Below, piece by piece: positions 1 through 8,829 of a stretch of 64,000 bases of DNA (position 1 is its first letter; each line of letters starts with the position of its first letter). A program made the translations under genes and the position numbers. The stretch comes from Nocardia cyriacigeorgica GUH-2 (GTDB lineage Bacteria > Actinomycetota > Actinomycetes > Mycobacteriales > Mycobacteriaceae). Location: NCBI RefSeq assembly GCF_000284035.1, contig NC_016887.1:5766001-5830000 (forward strand), given 5' to 3'. The notes under the pieces were generated by a model. That model worked only from the letters and a program-made list of their open reading frames with translations, was not told the origin of the DNA and made no database searches.

Positions 1-1581
1 CCGCAGGTTCGGCAGCACGTGCCGGGTGACCTCGAGCGAAGCGGTTTCCGGCAGCAGTTCGCGCAGCCGGTCGACGGTCAGCGTGTGCGCCAGCCAGCGC
101 CACTGCTCCTCGGTGCGCACCCAGACGCCGATATTGGCATCGCCGCCCTTGTCGCCGCTGCGCGCCAGCGCGATCGTGCCCAATGGCGCGCGTCGAGTGT
201 CGGTGGGCGTCAATGGTTCCGGAAGCTCTGGAGTCGGAACCGGCTCGAGTGCACGGGTTTCGGAAGCCTGCGCGATATCGACGCGGGTGCCGTCGGCCAG
301 CACGGCGACATGTGGCACCTCGGCCGCGTCGACGAAGCCCGGCGTGTACACGCCGTACGGCGAACCGTTGCCCGGCAGCGTGGTGAAGCTGCACCCCGGG
401 TAGCTGGCCAGCGCGAGTTCCACAGCGACGCTGGAGAAGGCGCGGCCCACCTTGTTCGGATCCGGATCGCGCACCACGCAGCGCAGCAGCGCGCTGGCCT
501 GCTCCTCGGTGCCGGCGTCCGAGCGGTCGAGGCGGGCCAGCGTCCAGTCGAGTTCGGCGGGGCGCACAGTAAGCCAGGATTCCAGCTGACGTTGCGCCAG
601 TTCGGCTTTCGCCTCGATATCGAGTCCGGTGAGCACGAACTCCATCTCGTTGCGGAAACCGCCGAGAGTATTGAGCGAGACCTTCAACTGCGGCGGCGGC
701 GCCTCCCCGGTGACGCCGCTGATCAGCACCCGGTCGGCGCCTTCCTGCTCCAGCTCAATGGTGTCGAGCCGGGTGGTCACATCGGGGCCGGCGTAGCGCG
801 CGCCCTGGATCTCGTACATGAGCTGGGCGCGCACCGTGTCGACGGTGACCGCGCCGCCGGTGCCGTCGTGTTTGGTGATCACGCTGCTGCCGTCACGGCG
901 GATCTCGGCGATCGGGAACCCGGGCCGGCCGAGATCGGCGAGTTCGGTGAAGAAGGCGTAGTTGCCGCCGGTGGCCTGGGTGCTGCATTCGATGACGTGC
1001 CCGGCCACCACGGCGCCCGCGAGCCGGTCGTAATCGGTGCGCTCCCAGCCGAAGTGCGCGGCGGCAGGCCCGACGATCACCGAGGCGTCGGTGACCCGCC
1101 CGGTGACGACGATGTCGGCGCCGGAGTTCAGGCATTCCACAATGCCCCACGCACCGAGATAGGCATTGGCGGTGAGCGGGGAACCCAGCCCGAGTTCGGC
1201 GGCCCGCCCGGCCAGATCGTCACCCTCGACGTGCGCGACCTTGGCGTCCAGGCCCAGCTCCGCCGCCACCTTGCGCAACTTCTCCGCCAGCCCGGCCGGG
1301 TTCAGCCCGCCCGCGTTGGTGACGATCTGGACATTGCGTTCCAGCGCCAGCCCGAGGCATTCCTCGATCTGCTTGACGAAGGTTTTCGCATACCCGAGGC
1401 TCGGGTCCTTCATCCGGTCCCGGCCCAGGATCAGCATGGTGAGTTCGGCGAGGTAGTCGCCGGTGAGCACGTCGAGCGGCCCGCCTTCGAGCATCTCGCG
1501 CATCGCGCTCAACCGGTCGCCGTAGAACCCGGAACAGTTGCCGATCCGGATGACGTCCGGATCGTCGGCCAGCCTACTCAT
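1..1581 (-). CDS. AtuA-family (DUF1446) protein, C-terminus cut by the window edge
   Basis: An uninterrupted frame of 527 codons runs from an ATG at 1581 to base 1 without a stop, so the 3' end lies outside the window. The translation begins MSRLADDPDVIRIGNCSGFY and contains VTNAGGLNPAGL, the glycine-rich VTGRVTDASV segment and a C-terminal part with LARSGDKGGDANIG, all typical of acyclic terpene utilisation AtuA proteins. AtuA-type proteins often lie beside acyl-CoA carboxylase genes of branched terpenoid or leucine-like catabolism, but no such gene is inside this window. The exact substrate is unknown. The product is probably cytoplasmic, since no signal or membrane segment is visible. Confidence 0.88.
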   Translation of the reverse strand, partial: MSRLADDPDVIRIGNCSGFYGDRLSAMREMLEGGPLDVLTGDYLAELTMLILGRDRMKDPSLGYAKTFVKQIEECLGLALERNVQIVTNAGGLNPAGLAEKLRKVAAELGLDAKVAHVEGDDLAGRAAELGLGSPLTANAYLGAWGIVECLNSGADIVVTGRVTDASVIVGPAAAHFGWERTDYDRLAGAVVAGHVIECSTQATGGNYAFFTELADLGRPGFPIAEIRRDGSSVITKHDGTGGAVTVDTVRAQLMYEIQGARYAGPDVTTRLDTIELEQEGADRVLISGVTGEAPPPQLKVSLNTLGGFRNEMEFVLTGLDIEAKAELAQRQLESWLTVRPAELDWTLARLDRSDAGTEEQASALLRCVVRDPDPNKVGRAFSSVAVELALASYPGCSFTTLPGNGSPYGVYTPGFVDAAEVPHVAVLADGTRVDIAQASETRALEPVPTPELPEPLTPTDTRRAPLGTIALARSGDKGGDANIGVWVRTEEQWRWLAHTLTVDRLRELLPETASLEVTRHVLPNLR

Positions 1582-1834
1582 CAGCGGGTATGCCTCCTGT
1601 CGCGCTGGATCGGGCCGCTGCGATCACGAGGGCACCCCACGGCGCCCGGGATCCGCGTATGCCACCCAGCATCACAGCCGCCCGGGAAAAAATCAAGCTT
1701 GCGTGCTTGTTAATTGGGAGTTATCGTCGGCTGCGAATTTCCGCAGGCGAATGGCCGGCGGCCGGTTGCGCCAGTCGAGCAGGTGGAAAGGGTCAGATGC
1801 GGGCACCTGGTACGCAGACGGCAGAATCGGCACC

Positions 1835-1990
1835 ATGTCCTCCGATGTCGCCGTGGTCTTCCTCTTCGCTCTCGCCGGATTCCTGATCGGCGGGGCCTAC
1901 ACCACCTGGAAGACCGCGCGCCCGCTCGCCATCGCCCTGGGCGTATGCGCGGTGCTGGCGGCCGTCGGCGCGGTCGTCTGGTTGATCTAG
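1835..1990 (+). CDS. small two-helix membrane protein
   Basis: This 51-residue frame starts MSSDVAVVFLFALAGF and is almost entirely two hydrophobic stretches (about residues 4-20 and 29-50) joined by a short polar turn with TTWKTARP. It is divergent from the AtuA-type gene and overlaps the convergent cyclase gene tail to tail by four bases (ctag). There is no strong Shine-Dalgarno sequence. The composition supports a real small membrane protein, but no family was recognised and no function is proposed. Confidence 0.55.
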   Translation: MSSDVAVVFLFALAGFLIGGAYTTWKTARPLAIALGVCAVLAAVGAVVWLI

Positions 1991-2886
1991 CTGCTCGTCA
2001 GCCGGAAAATGCGCAGGTCTTCCGGCACACCGCTGAGCGGCGCGGCGAACATGCCCCGCCGGTACGGCTTGACCGCGTAACCCAGCTCCTCGAGCACGCC
2101 CGGTGAGACCGAACGCAATGTGGCCTCCGAGAGCATGGTGCGACCGTTGCCGCCGGCTTCCATCACCCGCGCGGCGATGGTGACGTCGACGCCGAGCCAG
2201 TCGCCGCCGATCTCGCGGGGCGAGCCGGTGTGCAGGCCGATCCGCATCTGCGGGCGGTAACCATCCACGCTCACCTCGGTCAGCGCCTGCTTGGCCGCCA
2301 CCGCGGCCCGCACCGCGGCATCGGCGGTCGGGAACACCGCCATCACGCCGTCACCCATGCGTTTGACCACCTGACCGCCGCGCTCGGCGATCGGCGGCTC
2401 GATGGCCTTGGCCACCCGGCGCAACAGTTCGAGAGTGGCCTCGTCGCCGGCCGACAGCGACCACTTGGAGAACGACACCAGGTCGGTGAACATCACCGTG
2501 ACTTCCTGACTGCCGCGGCCGCGGCCCACCCGCTCCAGCGCCGCCTGCCACACCTGCAACGCGCCAAAACCGATCTCACGCGCCGCGCTGGGACGGGGAC
2601 CGACGAACTTCTCCGCCGCCCGCGCGACCGCACGCGGACCACCCGGCCCGGACACCGACAGCGGATCACCGAAGGATGGATCGCCGGGTAGCTGTTCGCG
2701 AGCCTTGCGTAGCGCGCCGATCACGTCCGGGCGCTGGTTGGCCGCCGTCATCAGGGCCGCGAACGCACGCGGCCGGGGGCGACGGGAGGACCCGGCTTCC
2801 GCCGGGGAATCGACCGCGCCGGGGACGGCGCCATCGGCTTCCGGTTCCGGTCCGGACACCGCACCGCCGGAAGGTGTTCTGCTCAC
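1987..2886 (-). CDS. class III adenylate/guanylate cyclase
   Basis: The 299-residue product has a class III nucleotide cyclase domain in its C-terminal two thirds. It shows the first metal-binding aspartate in MFTDLVSFSKW, the second in RMGDGVMAVF, and the later RIGLHTG and LGVDVTIAARV segments. The N-terminal 100 residues are a helical, basic, non-membrane region, so the enzyme looks cytoplasmic. The GTG at 2886 was chosen because the frame upstream reads through hairpins and loses coding character. It should make cAMP or cGMP; which one cannot be told from the sequence. It is not coupled to the ABC genes upstream, being separated by about 205 bp of strong stem-loops. Confidence 0.85.
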   Translation of the reverse strand: MSRTPSGGAVSGPEPEADGAVPGAVDSPAEAGSSRRPRPRAFAALMTAANQRPDVIGALRKAREQLPGDPSFGDPLSVSGPGGPRAVARAAEKFVGPRPSAAREIGFGALQVWQAALERVGRGRGSQEVTVMFTDLVSFSKWSLSAGDEATLELLRRVAKAIEPPIAERGGQVVKRMGDGVMAVFPTADAAVRAAVAAKQALTEVSVDGYRPQMRIGLHTGSPREIGGDWLGVDVTIAARVMEAGGNGRTMLSEATLRSVSPGVLEELGYAVKPYRRGMFAAPLSGVPEDLRIFRLTSS

Positions 2887-2937
2887 GCCCCGAGGGTATC
2901 CCAGCCGACCCGGCGCCGGTGACGGCGATAAACGGCA

Positions 2938-3076
2938 CCGGCCCGGTGCGAAAGTTCGCACCGGGCCGGAAAGTACCGCACCGTCCGCCGGGCAGTGGCG
3001 GACGGTGCGAGGGGCGCGGACCTCCCGACAAGGTCTGCTACCCACAACCCGAGTGGCGAGGGAGGGCAACTCGGGT
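2938..3076 (-). terminator. three consecutive stem-loops downstream of the ABC exporter operon
   Basis: Three perfect inverted repeats are packed into one intergenic gap. The arms are 2938-2952 with 2955-2969 (15 bp, 2-nt spacer), 2977-2989 with 2997-3009 (13 bp, 7-nt loop) and 3047-3054 with 3069-3076 (8 bp, 14-nt loop). None is followed by a clear T-run on the minus strand. They probably end or trim the permease transcript, and one could also act in the leader of the cyclase gene. Confidence 0.6.
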
Positions 3077-3091
3077 AGTCATGGGTTCGGA

Positions 3092-3853
3092 CTAGGCGTC
3101 ACGTTGGTTCACCGCGAACAGCGCACCACCGAACACGATCGCGACGAAGGCGATGAAGTAGAGCAGGCTGCCCCACACGCCCCAGTGCCAGTTGCCCACC
3201 GGTCCTTCGACCGCGAGGAAACGGTTGGCGTTGGCGAAGGGCAGGAACGGCGTCACATTGCGGCCGAAGCTACCGAAGGCGCCCAGCAGCGGCTCGATGA
3301 GCAGCGACCACAGCACGATCAGCGAGATGGCCGCCGCCGACTGCCGCACCAGCACACCGACCGCGATGGCCAGCGCCACGCACAGGAAGGTGTAGATGGG
3401 CAGGCCGTAGATCGTGCGCCAGTGGCCTTCCAGCACCAGGGTCGCGGCCGCTTCGGACCCGCCGACCAGCTTGCCGACCAGGAACGCGCCGAACGCGAGC
3501 GCCGTGGTGAGCACGGCGCCGTAGAACCCGACGAGCGCGGTCTTGGTGAGGATCACCAGGTTGCGGTTGGGCACCGCCTGGAACGTCGTGCGGATGACGC
3601 CGAAGCGGTATTCGCTGGTCACCGTGAGCGCGGCCATGATCATCAAGACCATCACGCCGAAGCCCGAGACGCCCGCGGTCACCGTGCCGATATCGAGCGA
3701 GGGCACCTCACCCGAATCGGTGCCCGCGGTGCGTACGACCAGGGCGAACAGCGCCGCCAGGCCGAGGCCGAGCACGACGACGATCGCCGAGCACCACCAA
3801 GGCGACCTGGTCGAGGTCAGTTTGATCCGTTCCGCTTCCAGCACGCCGATCAC
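3092..3853 (-). CDS. ABC-2 type exporter permease
   Basis: The 253-residue product has six hydrophobic segments (for example about residues 23-42, 66-86, 107-128, 152-175, 178-195 and 225-247) and the N-terminal LEAERIKLTSTRSPWW typical of ABC-2 permeases. The last residues, NQRDA, are polar and cytoplasmic. It starts at a GTG that overlaps the stop codon of the ATPase gene by four bases (GTGA), so the two genes form a translationally coupled exporter pair. The substrate is unknown; such pairs often export lipids, peptides or antibiotics. Confidence 0.88.
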   Translation of the reverse strand: MIGVLEAERIKLTSTRSPWWCSAIVVVLGLGLAALFALVVRTAGTDSGEVPSLDIGTVTAGVSGFGVMVLMIMAALTVTSEYRFGVIRTTFQAVPNRNLVILTKTALVGFYGAVLTTALAFGAFLVGKLVGGSEAAATLVLEGHWRTIYGLPIYTFLCVALAIAVGVLVRQSAAAISLIVLWSLLIEPLLGAFGSFGRNVTPFLPFANANRFLAVEGPVGNWHWGVWGSLLYFIAFVAIVFGGALFAVNQRDA

Positions 3854-4803
3854 AGCGCACCTCCCATCACCTGATCGTCGGTGCCGACGCCCCCGCCGTG
3901 GTACTGCACGGCGCCGCCGGTCATCCGCATGAACGCCTCCTCCAGCGAGGCCCGCTGCGGCGCGAGTTCGAACAGCGTGATGTCGTTCGCGCCGGCCAGC
4001 TTGCCGACCGCGTCACTGGTGACGCCTGCGATCATCAGCGCCGGGCCGTCCTGGCCGGTGCCGTCCTCGCGCACGGTCATGCCGTTGGAGGTGAGGATGC
4101 TGCGCAGCTGGTCGAGCTGCGGGCTGCGCACCCGCACCGACGACTCCGAAGCGCGGTCGATGAATTCCTGCGTGGTCGAATCCGAGATGAGCTTGCCGCG
4201 CCCGATCACCACCAGGTGCTCGGCGGTCTGCGCCATCTCCGACAGCAGGTGGCTCGACACCAGCACGGTGCGACCCTCGGCGGCCAGGCGCTGCATGAAC
4301 CGGCGGATCCAGAGGATGCCCTCGGGGTCGAGGCCGTTGACCGGCTCGTCGAACAGCAGCACCGGCGGATCGCCGAGCAGCGCGCCGGCCAGGCCGAGGC
4401 GCTGCGACATGCCGAGGGAGAATCCGCCCGCGTTCTTCCCGGCGACCTCGGACAGGCCGACCAGCCGCAGCACCTCTTCGACCCGCGATTTCGGGATGCC
4501 GTTGGAGGCGGCCATCCATTGCAGATGAGCGCGCGCGGAACGGTTCGGGTGGACCCATTTGGCGTCCAGCAGCGCACCCACTTCGCGCAGCGGCTGCTCC
4601 AGCTCGTGGTACGGCCTGCCGTTGATCAGCGCGGTACCGGCGGTCGGCCGGTCCAGCCCGAGGATCATGCGCATCGTGGTCGACTTACCGGCGCCGTTCG
4701 GTCCGAGGAAGCCCGTCACCTGTCCGGGACGAACGGTGAAGGTCAGATCCTGAACCGCGACGGTCTGCCCGTAGTGCTTGGTCAGGCCCTTCAGTTCGAT
4801 CAT
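3850..4803 (-). CDS. ABC exporter ATPase
   Basis: The 317-residue product carries a complete nucleotide-binding domain: Walker A GPNGAGKST (about 35-43), signature FSLGMSQRLGLAG, Walker B VLLFDEPVNGLDP and the switch histidine in VSSHLLSEM. About 90 C-terminal residues beyond the ATPase core match the accessory region of ABC-2 exporter ATPases. It powers the adjacent permease encoded just downstream. It starts 121 bp after the thiG stop, in a gap containing two palindromes, so it probably has its own promoter. Confidence 0.92.
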   Translation of the reverse strand: MIELKGLTKHYGQTVAVQDLTFTVRPGQVTGFLGPNGAGKSTTMRMILGLDRPTAGTALINGRPYHELEQPLREVGALLDAKWVHPNRSARAHLQWMAASNGIPKSRVEEVLRLVGLSEVAGKNAGGFSLGMSQRLGLAGALLGDPPVLLFDEPVNGLDPEGILWIRRFMQRLAAEGRTVLVSSHLLSEMAQTAEHLVVIGRGKLISDSTTQEFIDRASESSVRVRSPQLDQLRSILTSNGMTVREDGTGQDGPALMIAGVTSDAVGKLAGANDITLFELAPQRASLEEAFMRMTGGAVQYHGGGVGTDDQVMGGAL

Positions 4804-4860
4804 GCCTACAGCATTGCGCAGAATCCGCCGGCGCGCGTCGGTATAAAGGCTTGCGATCGG

Positions 4861-4909
4861 TCATCCTCGAGGATGATCTGTTCCCTCGGTGATCCCCGGG
4901 GTCGACCCC
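4861..4909 (-). terminator. palindrome pair between thiG and the ABC operon
   Basis: Two perfect palindromes lie in the 121-bp gap: TCATCCTCGAGGATGA at 4861-4876 and GGGGTCGACCCC at 4898-4909. They are placed to terminate the thiO-thiS-thiG transcript or to regulate the ABC operon promoter. No T-run follows on the minus strand, so the terminator reading is tentative. Confidence 0.4.
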
Positions 4910-4924
4910 GAGGGGTCGGTCCGG

Positions 4925-5701
4925 TCAGCCGATCGCCGGTGACGACGCCTGAGCCCAGAAGCGCTTGGGAATCCGCCCGGCCTCGCGCGCCAGTCGACCG
5001 GCCCGCACGGCGTCGGCCATGGCGGCCGCCATCAGCGCCGGTCGCCTGGCCCGGGTCACCGCCGTCGCCAGCAGCACCGCCGAGCAGCCCAGTTCCATGG
5101 CCAGCGCGGCATCGCTCGCGGTACCGATCCCGGCGTCCAGGATCACCGGCACCCCCGCCTCGGCCACGATCATCTCGATATTGTGCGGATTGCCGATGCC
5201 GAGACCGGTGCCGATCGGTGCGCCCAGCGGCATCACCGCCGCGCAACCCGCTTCCTCGAGCCGACGGGCCAGGATCGGGTCATCGTTGGTGTAGGGCAGG
5301 ACCACGAAACCGGCGTCGACCAGCTTTTCCGCCGCGTCGAGCAGTTCGATCGGGTCGGGCAGCAGGGTGCGCTCGTCGGCGACGACCTCGAGCTTGACCC
5401 AATTGGTGTCGAGCGCCTCGCGGGCCAGCTGCGCGGTGAGCACCGCCTCGGCGGCGGTGCGGCAGCCCGCGGTATTGGGCAGCGGGGCGATGTCGAGGCG
5501 CTTGAGCAGGTCGAGCACGCCGGTGCCGCCGGCCGCGTCGACCCGGCGCATGGCAACCGTGGTCAGCTCGGTGCCGGAGGCGACCAGGGCCTCTTCCAGC
5601 ACTGCCAGGCTCTCGGCGCCGCCGGTGCCCATGATGAGCCGGGAGCCGAACTGCCTGCCCGCGATCTCGAGCGGAACGTCGGGGGCCACGGAGTCAGCCA
5701 C
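4925..5701 (-). CDS. thiG: thiazole synthase ThiG
   Basis: ThiG condenses 1-deoxy-D-xylulose 5-phosphate, dehydroglycine and sulfur from ThiS thiocarboxylate into the thiazole phosphate of thiamine. The 258-residue product shows the IAGRQFGSRLIMGTGG start, the Schiff-base lysine at about K103 in NWVKLEVVADE, and the phosphate-binding region VILDAGIGTASDAA. Length is normal for the family. It starts at a GTG that overlaps the thiS stop by eight bases and is the last gene of the thiO-thiS-thiG operon. The same order occurs at Rv0415 to Rv0417 in M. tuberculosis. Confidence 0.97.
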   Translation of the reverse strand: MADSVAPDVPLEIAGRQFGSRLIMGTGGAESLAVLEEALVASGTELTTVAMRRVDAAGGTGVLDLLKRLDIAPLPNTAGCRTAAEAVLTAQLAREALDTNWVKLEVVADERTLLPDPIELLDAAEKLVDAGFVVLPYTNDDPILARRLEEAGCAAVMPLGAPIGTGLGIGNPHNIEMIVAEAGVPVILDAGIGTASDAALAMELGCSAVLLATAVTRARRPALMAAAMADAVRAGRLAREAGRIPKRFWAQASSPAIG

Positions 5702-5912
5702 CCTGGACCGCCGTCAGCACGTCGATCTGCCAGCCGCGGCCGACCGGCTCGTCCCAGCGCGATTTCGGGAACACCGCGCCGTCGACGGCCAGCGCCACCC
5801 CCTGGCAGGGCAGATCCAGCCGGGTGAGCAGTTCGCGCACGGACAGCGGTTCGGCGAACTCGTGGTCCTCGCCGTTCACGGTGACACCGATGGGCACGGA
5901 TAGCGCGGTCAT
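5694..5912 (-). CDS. thiS: sulfur carrier protein ThiS
   Basis: ThiS is the small ubiquitin-like protein whose C-terminal glycine is thiocarboxylated and delivers sulfur to ThiG. The 72-residue product has the beta-grasp start VTVNGEDHEF and ends in the required Gly-Gly (VQGG). Its start overlaps the thiO stop by four bases (ATGA) and its end overlaps thiG by eight, so all three proteins are made from one coupled message. No thiF-type adenylyltransferase is in the window. Confidence 0.96.
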   Translation of the reverse strand: MTALSVPIGVTVNGEDHEFAEPLSVRELLTRLDLPCQGVALAVDGAVFPKSRWDEPVGRGWQIDVLTAVQGG

Positions 5913-7003
5913 CGAACTCCTCCTGCGGATGAGACAGCCGGCGCGGACGGCGCCGAGAAGCGTTGCGGATCAGCCGAAGCCACCTCGGGCAGCGGGGCGC
6001 CCGCCAGCTCGGCCAGCACCGCGTCGGCGGTGATGGCGGTGGTGAGCATGCCGTTGCGGCCATGTCCGGTGGCGGCGATGATCCGGTCGGTGAGCCTGCC
6101 GATCAGCGGCAGATTGTCCGGTGTGCCGGGACGCGAGCCCGCATTCGCTTCGGCCAGTTCGTATTCGCCGATCCCGGGCAGAATGGCTTCGGCGTCGGCG
6201 ATCAGGTCGCGGACACCGGCGACGGTGACCGCCACGTCGAAGCCCGCCTCGTATTGTGTTGCGCCGACGACGATTCCATCGCCACGCGGCACCAGATACA
6301 CCGGCCTGCCGTGCACGCGAGCCCGGATCACCCGGGTCGGCACCGGCTGTGCCCCCGGACGATGGCGCAACCGCAGGATCTCGCCCTTGACCGGGCGAAC
6401 CGGCAGCTGCGGGCAGAGCCGGGCGGACGAAGCGCCCGCGGCCAGCACGATCTGATCGTGTGGCAGGGCATCGAGGTCGTCGACGGTGTCGGCGCGCACC
6501 TCGACCCCGGCGGCGTCGACGGCCACCCGCAGCGCGGTGAGCAGCAGCCGGTTGTCGATGGCGGGCTCGGCAGTGGCAAGCATGCCGGCGCGGACGGTGC
6601 GGGCCAGGCCCGGTTCCAGCTCGCGTACCCCGGCGCGGTCGAGAATGCGCAGGTCGTGGCCGTGGCCACCGACCCAGTCGGCGATGGTGTGCAGGTCCGC
6701 GGCGTCGGCGGCGTCCAGTGCCACCGTCAGCGTCTGCTCGGCGACGTAGACGTCGGTGCCGGTGGCGGCCTCGAGCCGGGCGGCGAAGGCGGGCCAATGC
6801 GCGAGCGCGGCGGCGCCGAACTCCAGAACCGCGTCCTCGCCCGGCCAGCCCTCCGACAGCGGGGCCAGCATTCCGCCGGCAACCCAGGAGGCGCCGGAGC
6901 CGGGCGCCGGATCGAACAGGGTGACCGACCACCCGGCCTCGGCGGCCCGCCATGCCGCGGCGAGCCCGATGGCGCCGCCACCGACGACGGCCAGAGTGGG
7001 CAT
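5909..7003 (-). CDS. thiO: glycine oxidase ThiO
   Basis: ThiO is a FAD enzyme that oxidises glycine to the imine used by ThiG. The 364-residue product begins MPTLAVVGGGAIGLAAAW, a dinucleotide-binding GxGxxG fold, and ends with the DAO-family motif ATGHGRNGMLTTAITAD. The ATG at 7003 is preceded by a strong AGGAGGAA ribosome site. It is the first gene of the thiO-thiS-thiG operon and is divergent from thiE across only 52 bp. Confidence 0.95.
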   Translation of the reverse strand: MPTLAVVGGGAIGLAAAWRAAEAGWSVTLFDPAPGSGASWVAGGMLAPLSEGWPGEDAVLEFGAAALAHWPAFAARLEAATGTDVYVAEQTLTVALDAADAADLHTIADWVGGHGHDLRILDRAGVRELEPGLARTVRAGMLATAEPAIDNRLLLTALRVAVDAAGVEVRADTVDDLDALPHDQIVLAAGASSARLCPQLPVRPVKGEILRLRHRPGAQPVPTRVIRARVHGRPVYLVPRGDGIVVGATQYEAGFDVAVTVAGVRDLIADAEAILPGIGEYELAEANAGSRPGTPDNLPLIGRLTDRIIAATGHGRNGMLTTAITADAVLAELAGAPLPEVASADPQRFSAPSAPAVSSAGGVR

Positions 7004-7055
7004 CGGTTCCTCCTCGTGTTCGCATACCCACGGTAGCGCGGCTACGGTCGAAGGC

Positions 7056-7754
7056 GTGCAACCCTCCCACCCGAACCGACCGCTGCCGCCACGGGAGCGC
7101 CTGGCGTCCGCGCGGTTGTATCTGTGCACCGATGCCCGCCGGGAAAAGGGCGATCTGGCCAAGTTCGCCGAGGCCGCGCTCGCGGGCGGAGTCGACATCA
7201 TCCAGCTACGCGACAAGGGGTCGCCGGGCGAGCAGAAGTTCGGCCCGCTGGAGGCCAAGGCCGAACTCGGCGCGCTCGCCGAACTGAAGGCCGCCGCCCG
7301 CAGGCACGGCGCGCTCGTCGCGGTGAATGATCGGGCCGATCTGGCGCTCGCCGCCGGCGCGGATGTGCTGCACCTCGGCCAGGGCGATCTGCCGCCGTGG
7401 TACGCGCGCCGCATCCTCGGCCCGGATGTGGTGATCGGCCGCTCCACCCACAACCGCGCCCAAGCCGGCCTCGCCGCTATCGACGAGCACATCGATTACT
7501 TCTGCACCGGCCCGGTCTGGGCGACGCCGACCAAGCCCAACCGGCAGGCCGCCGGGATCGACCTGGTCCGCTCCACGGCCGAAGCGCACCCGACCCGGCC
7601 ATGGTTCGCCATCGGCGGCATCGACACCCAGAACCTGCCCGAAGTGCTGGCCGCCGGTGCCGACCGGGTCGTGGTGGTGCGGGCGATCACCGAAGCTCGC
7701 GATCCCGAGGCCGCGGCGCGGGAGTTGAAAGCGGCGTTGCTGGCGAACGTTTGA
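7056..7754 (+). CDS. thiE: thiamine phosphate synthase ThiE
   Basis: ThiE joins the pyrimidine and thiazole phosphates to make thiamine monophosphate. The 232-residue product contains IIQLRDKG, VNDRADLALAAGADVLHLGQGDLP, IGRSTHN and the phosphate loop IGGIDTQNLPEVLAAGADRVVVVRAI, which cover the family's active-site elements. The GTG at 7056 gives the normal family start. It is transcribed away from thiO, and the 52-bp space leaves no room for a full TPP riboswitch. Confidence 0.96.
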   Translation: MQPSHPNRPLPPRERLASARLYLCTDARREKGDLAKFAEAALAGGVDIIQLRDKGSPGEQKFGPLEAKAELGALAELKAAARRHGALVAVNDRADLALAAGADVLHLGQGDLPPWYARRILGPDVVIGRSTHNRAQAGLAAIDEHIDYFCTGPVWATPTKPNRQAAGIDLVRSTAEAHPTRPWFAIGGIDTQNLPEVLAAGADRVVVVRAITEARDPEAAARELKAALLANV

Positions 7755-7765
7755 GGTCGGAGCGA

Positions 7766-8458
7766 TCAGGACAGGATCTGCCCCGTGGTCAACGCCAGCG
7801 TGGTCGTGGTCTCGACCTGGTGTCCGGCGACGTCTTCCTCGGCCAGGTCCGCGAGGCCCTCGACGATCGTGGCGAAGTCGCCCGGCCCGTCGGCGACGGC
7901 GTGCAGCCAGATGAAGCCCTGCTCGGCCAGGTCGACGGTGCGGGGCAGGGCCGCGGCCAAGGCGGGGGCCTGGGCGATGCCGGCCAGGTCGACCCGGGCC
8001 GGGACGGCGCGCAGTTCGGGCCAGGCGAGGGCGAAGCCCGGATGCAGCGGGCGGGCGTCCACTTCGTCTTCGGGGACCCAGGCCAGCTCAACGCTCTCCC
8101 GGTTGGCGCTGGTCGCCAAGGTGTGCGCGGCGTCGGCGACGACGGTCGTATAGGTCCAGCCGCTCGGGGCGCAGGCCGTCACCCGTTCGGCGCGCACCCG
8201 CAGGTCGGTCGAGGCGATCCCGGCTTCCTCCCAGGCCTCCCGGACGGCGGCGTGCATCGGCGTCTCATGGCTGTCGCGGGCACCGCCGGGCAGCGCCCAG
8301 GTGCCGCCCTGATGGCTCCACGGCGCCCGATGCTGGAGCAGTACCGCCGAGCCGCCGCCGGCCAGCGGCGCCCGCAGCAGTAGTCCCGCGGCCCCGAACT
8401 TTCCCCAGTGGCGGACCCCATCCGGTCCGCGCGACCAGCCGTCGCCGTCACCACGCAT
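7766..8458 (-). CDS. mutT3: NUDIX hydrolase, MutT3-like
   Basis: The 230-residue product carries an exact Nudix box at about residues 59-81 (G59, E65, R73-E74, E77-E78, G80), so it should hydrolyse a nucleoside diphosphate derivative. Its place between thiE and glnX is that of M. tuberculosis mutT3 (Rv0413), which sanitises oxidised guanine nucleotides; the name rests mainly on synteny. The C-terminal about 90 residues lie beyond a minimal Nudix domain. It faces thiE, with 11 bp between the two stops. Confidence 0.85.
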   Translation of the reverse strand: MRGDGDGWSRGPDGVRHWGKFGAAGLLLRAPLAGGGSAVLLQHRAPWSHQGGTWALPGGARDSHETPMHAAVREAWEEAGIASTDLRVRAERVTACAPSGWTYTTVVADAAHTLATSANRESVELAWVPEDEVDARPLHPGFALAWPELRAVPARVDLAGIAQAPALAAALPRTVDLAEQGFIWLHAVADGPGDFATIVEGLADLAEEDVAGHQVETTTTLALTTGQILS

Positions 8459-8829
8459 TTCGCACCATCCTCGTCACCTGGCAATCCCCATAGTGCCTCA
8501 CGCATCGCCTCGAGCGGGCCCGCTCGGCATCGGATGCGCCGGACTCGCGCGCCCTACCGCCCGGGCATCAGCAGGATCGCCCGTCGTCTATGCGCACACC
8601 GTCCCCGTCGAAGGCGCGTCGACGGCCGGCCGGGCGGCCGATCGCCGCGCGGTGGGTCGGCCGATCGCGTCGGGCGCACCCTATCGTCCGCTGGGGCACT
8701 AGGGTTGGCCGGTTGGCGCCGTCGGCGCGGCCCGCCGGACAACGGATGAGCCGTCGGCACACGGGACGGCGCCAGACAGAATAGGCTCCGAAACAGCGCA
8801 AGCAGGCGCCCCTGAGCGGGGAGGTGGAC
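8459..8829. other. divergent intergenic region, mutT3 to glnX
   Basis: This 371-bp stretch separates two divergent genes and should hold both promoters. It contains GC-rich imperfect repeats (GGCCGATCGC occurs twice near 8640-8665) and a GGGGAGG ribosome site for glnX at 8818-8824. I see no gene or RNA in it. Confidence 0.5.

Noticed and set aside
893..1150. A short Arg/His-rich minus-strand frame overlapping the AtuA-type gene
   Set aside because: It is out of frame with the AtuA-type coding sequence on the same strand and shows only repeated Arg/His residues.
7004..7055. A TPP riboswitch between thiO and thiE
   Set aside because: Only 52 bp separate the divergent start codons, too short for the aptamer, and no conserved TPP core words are present.
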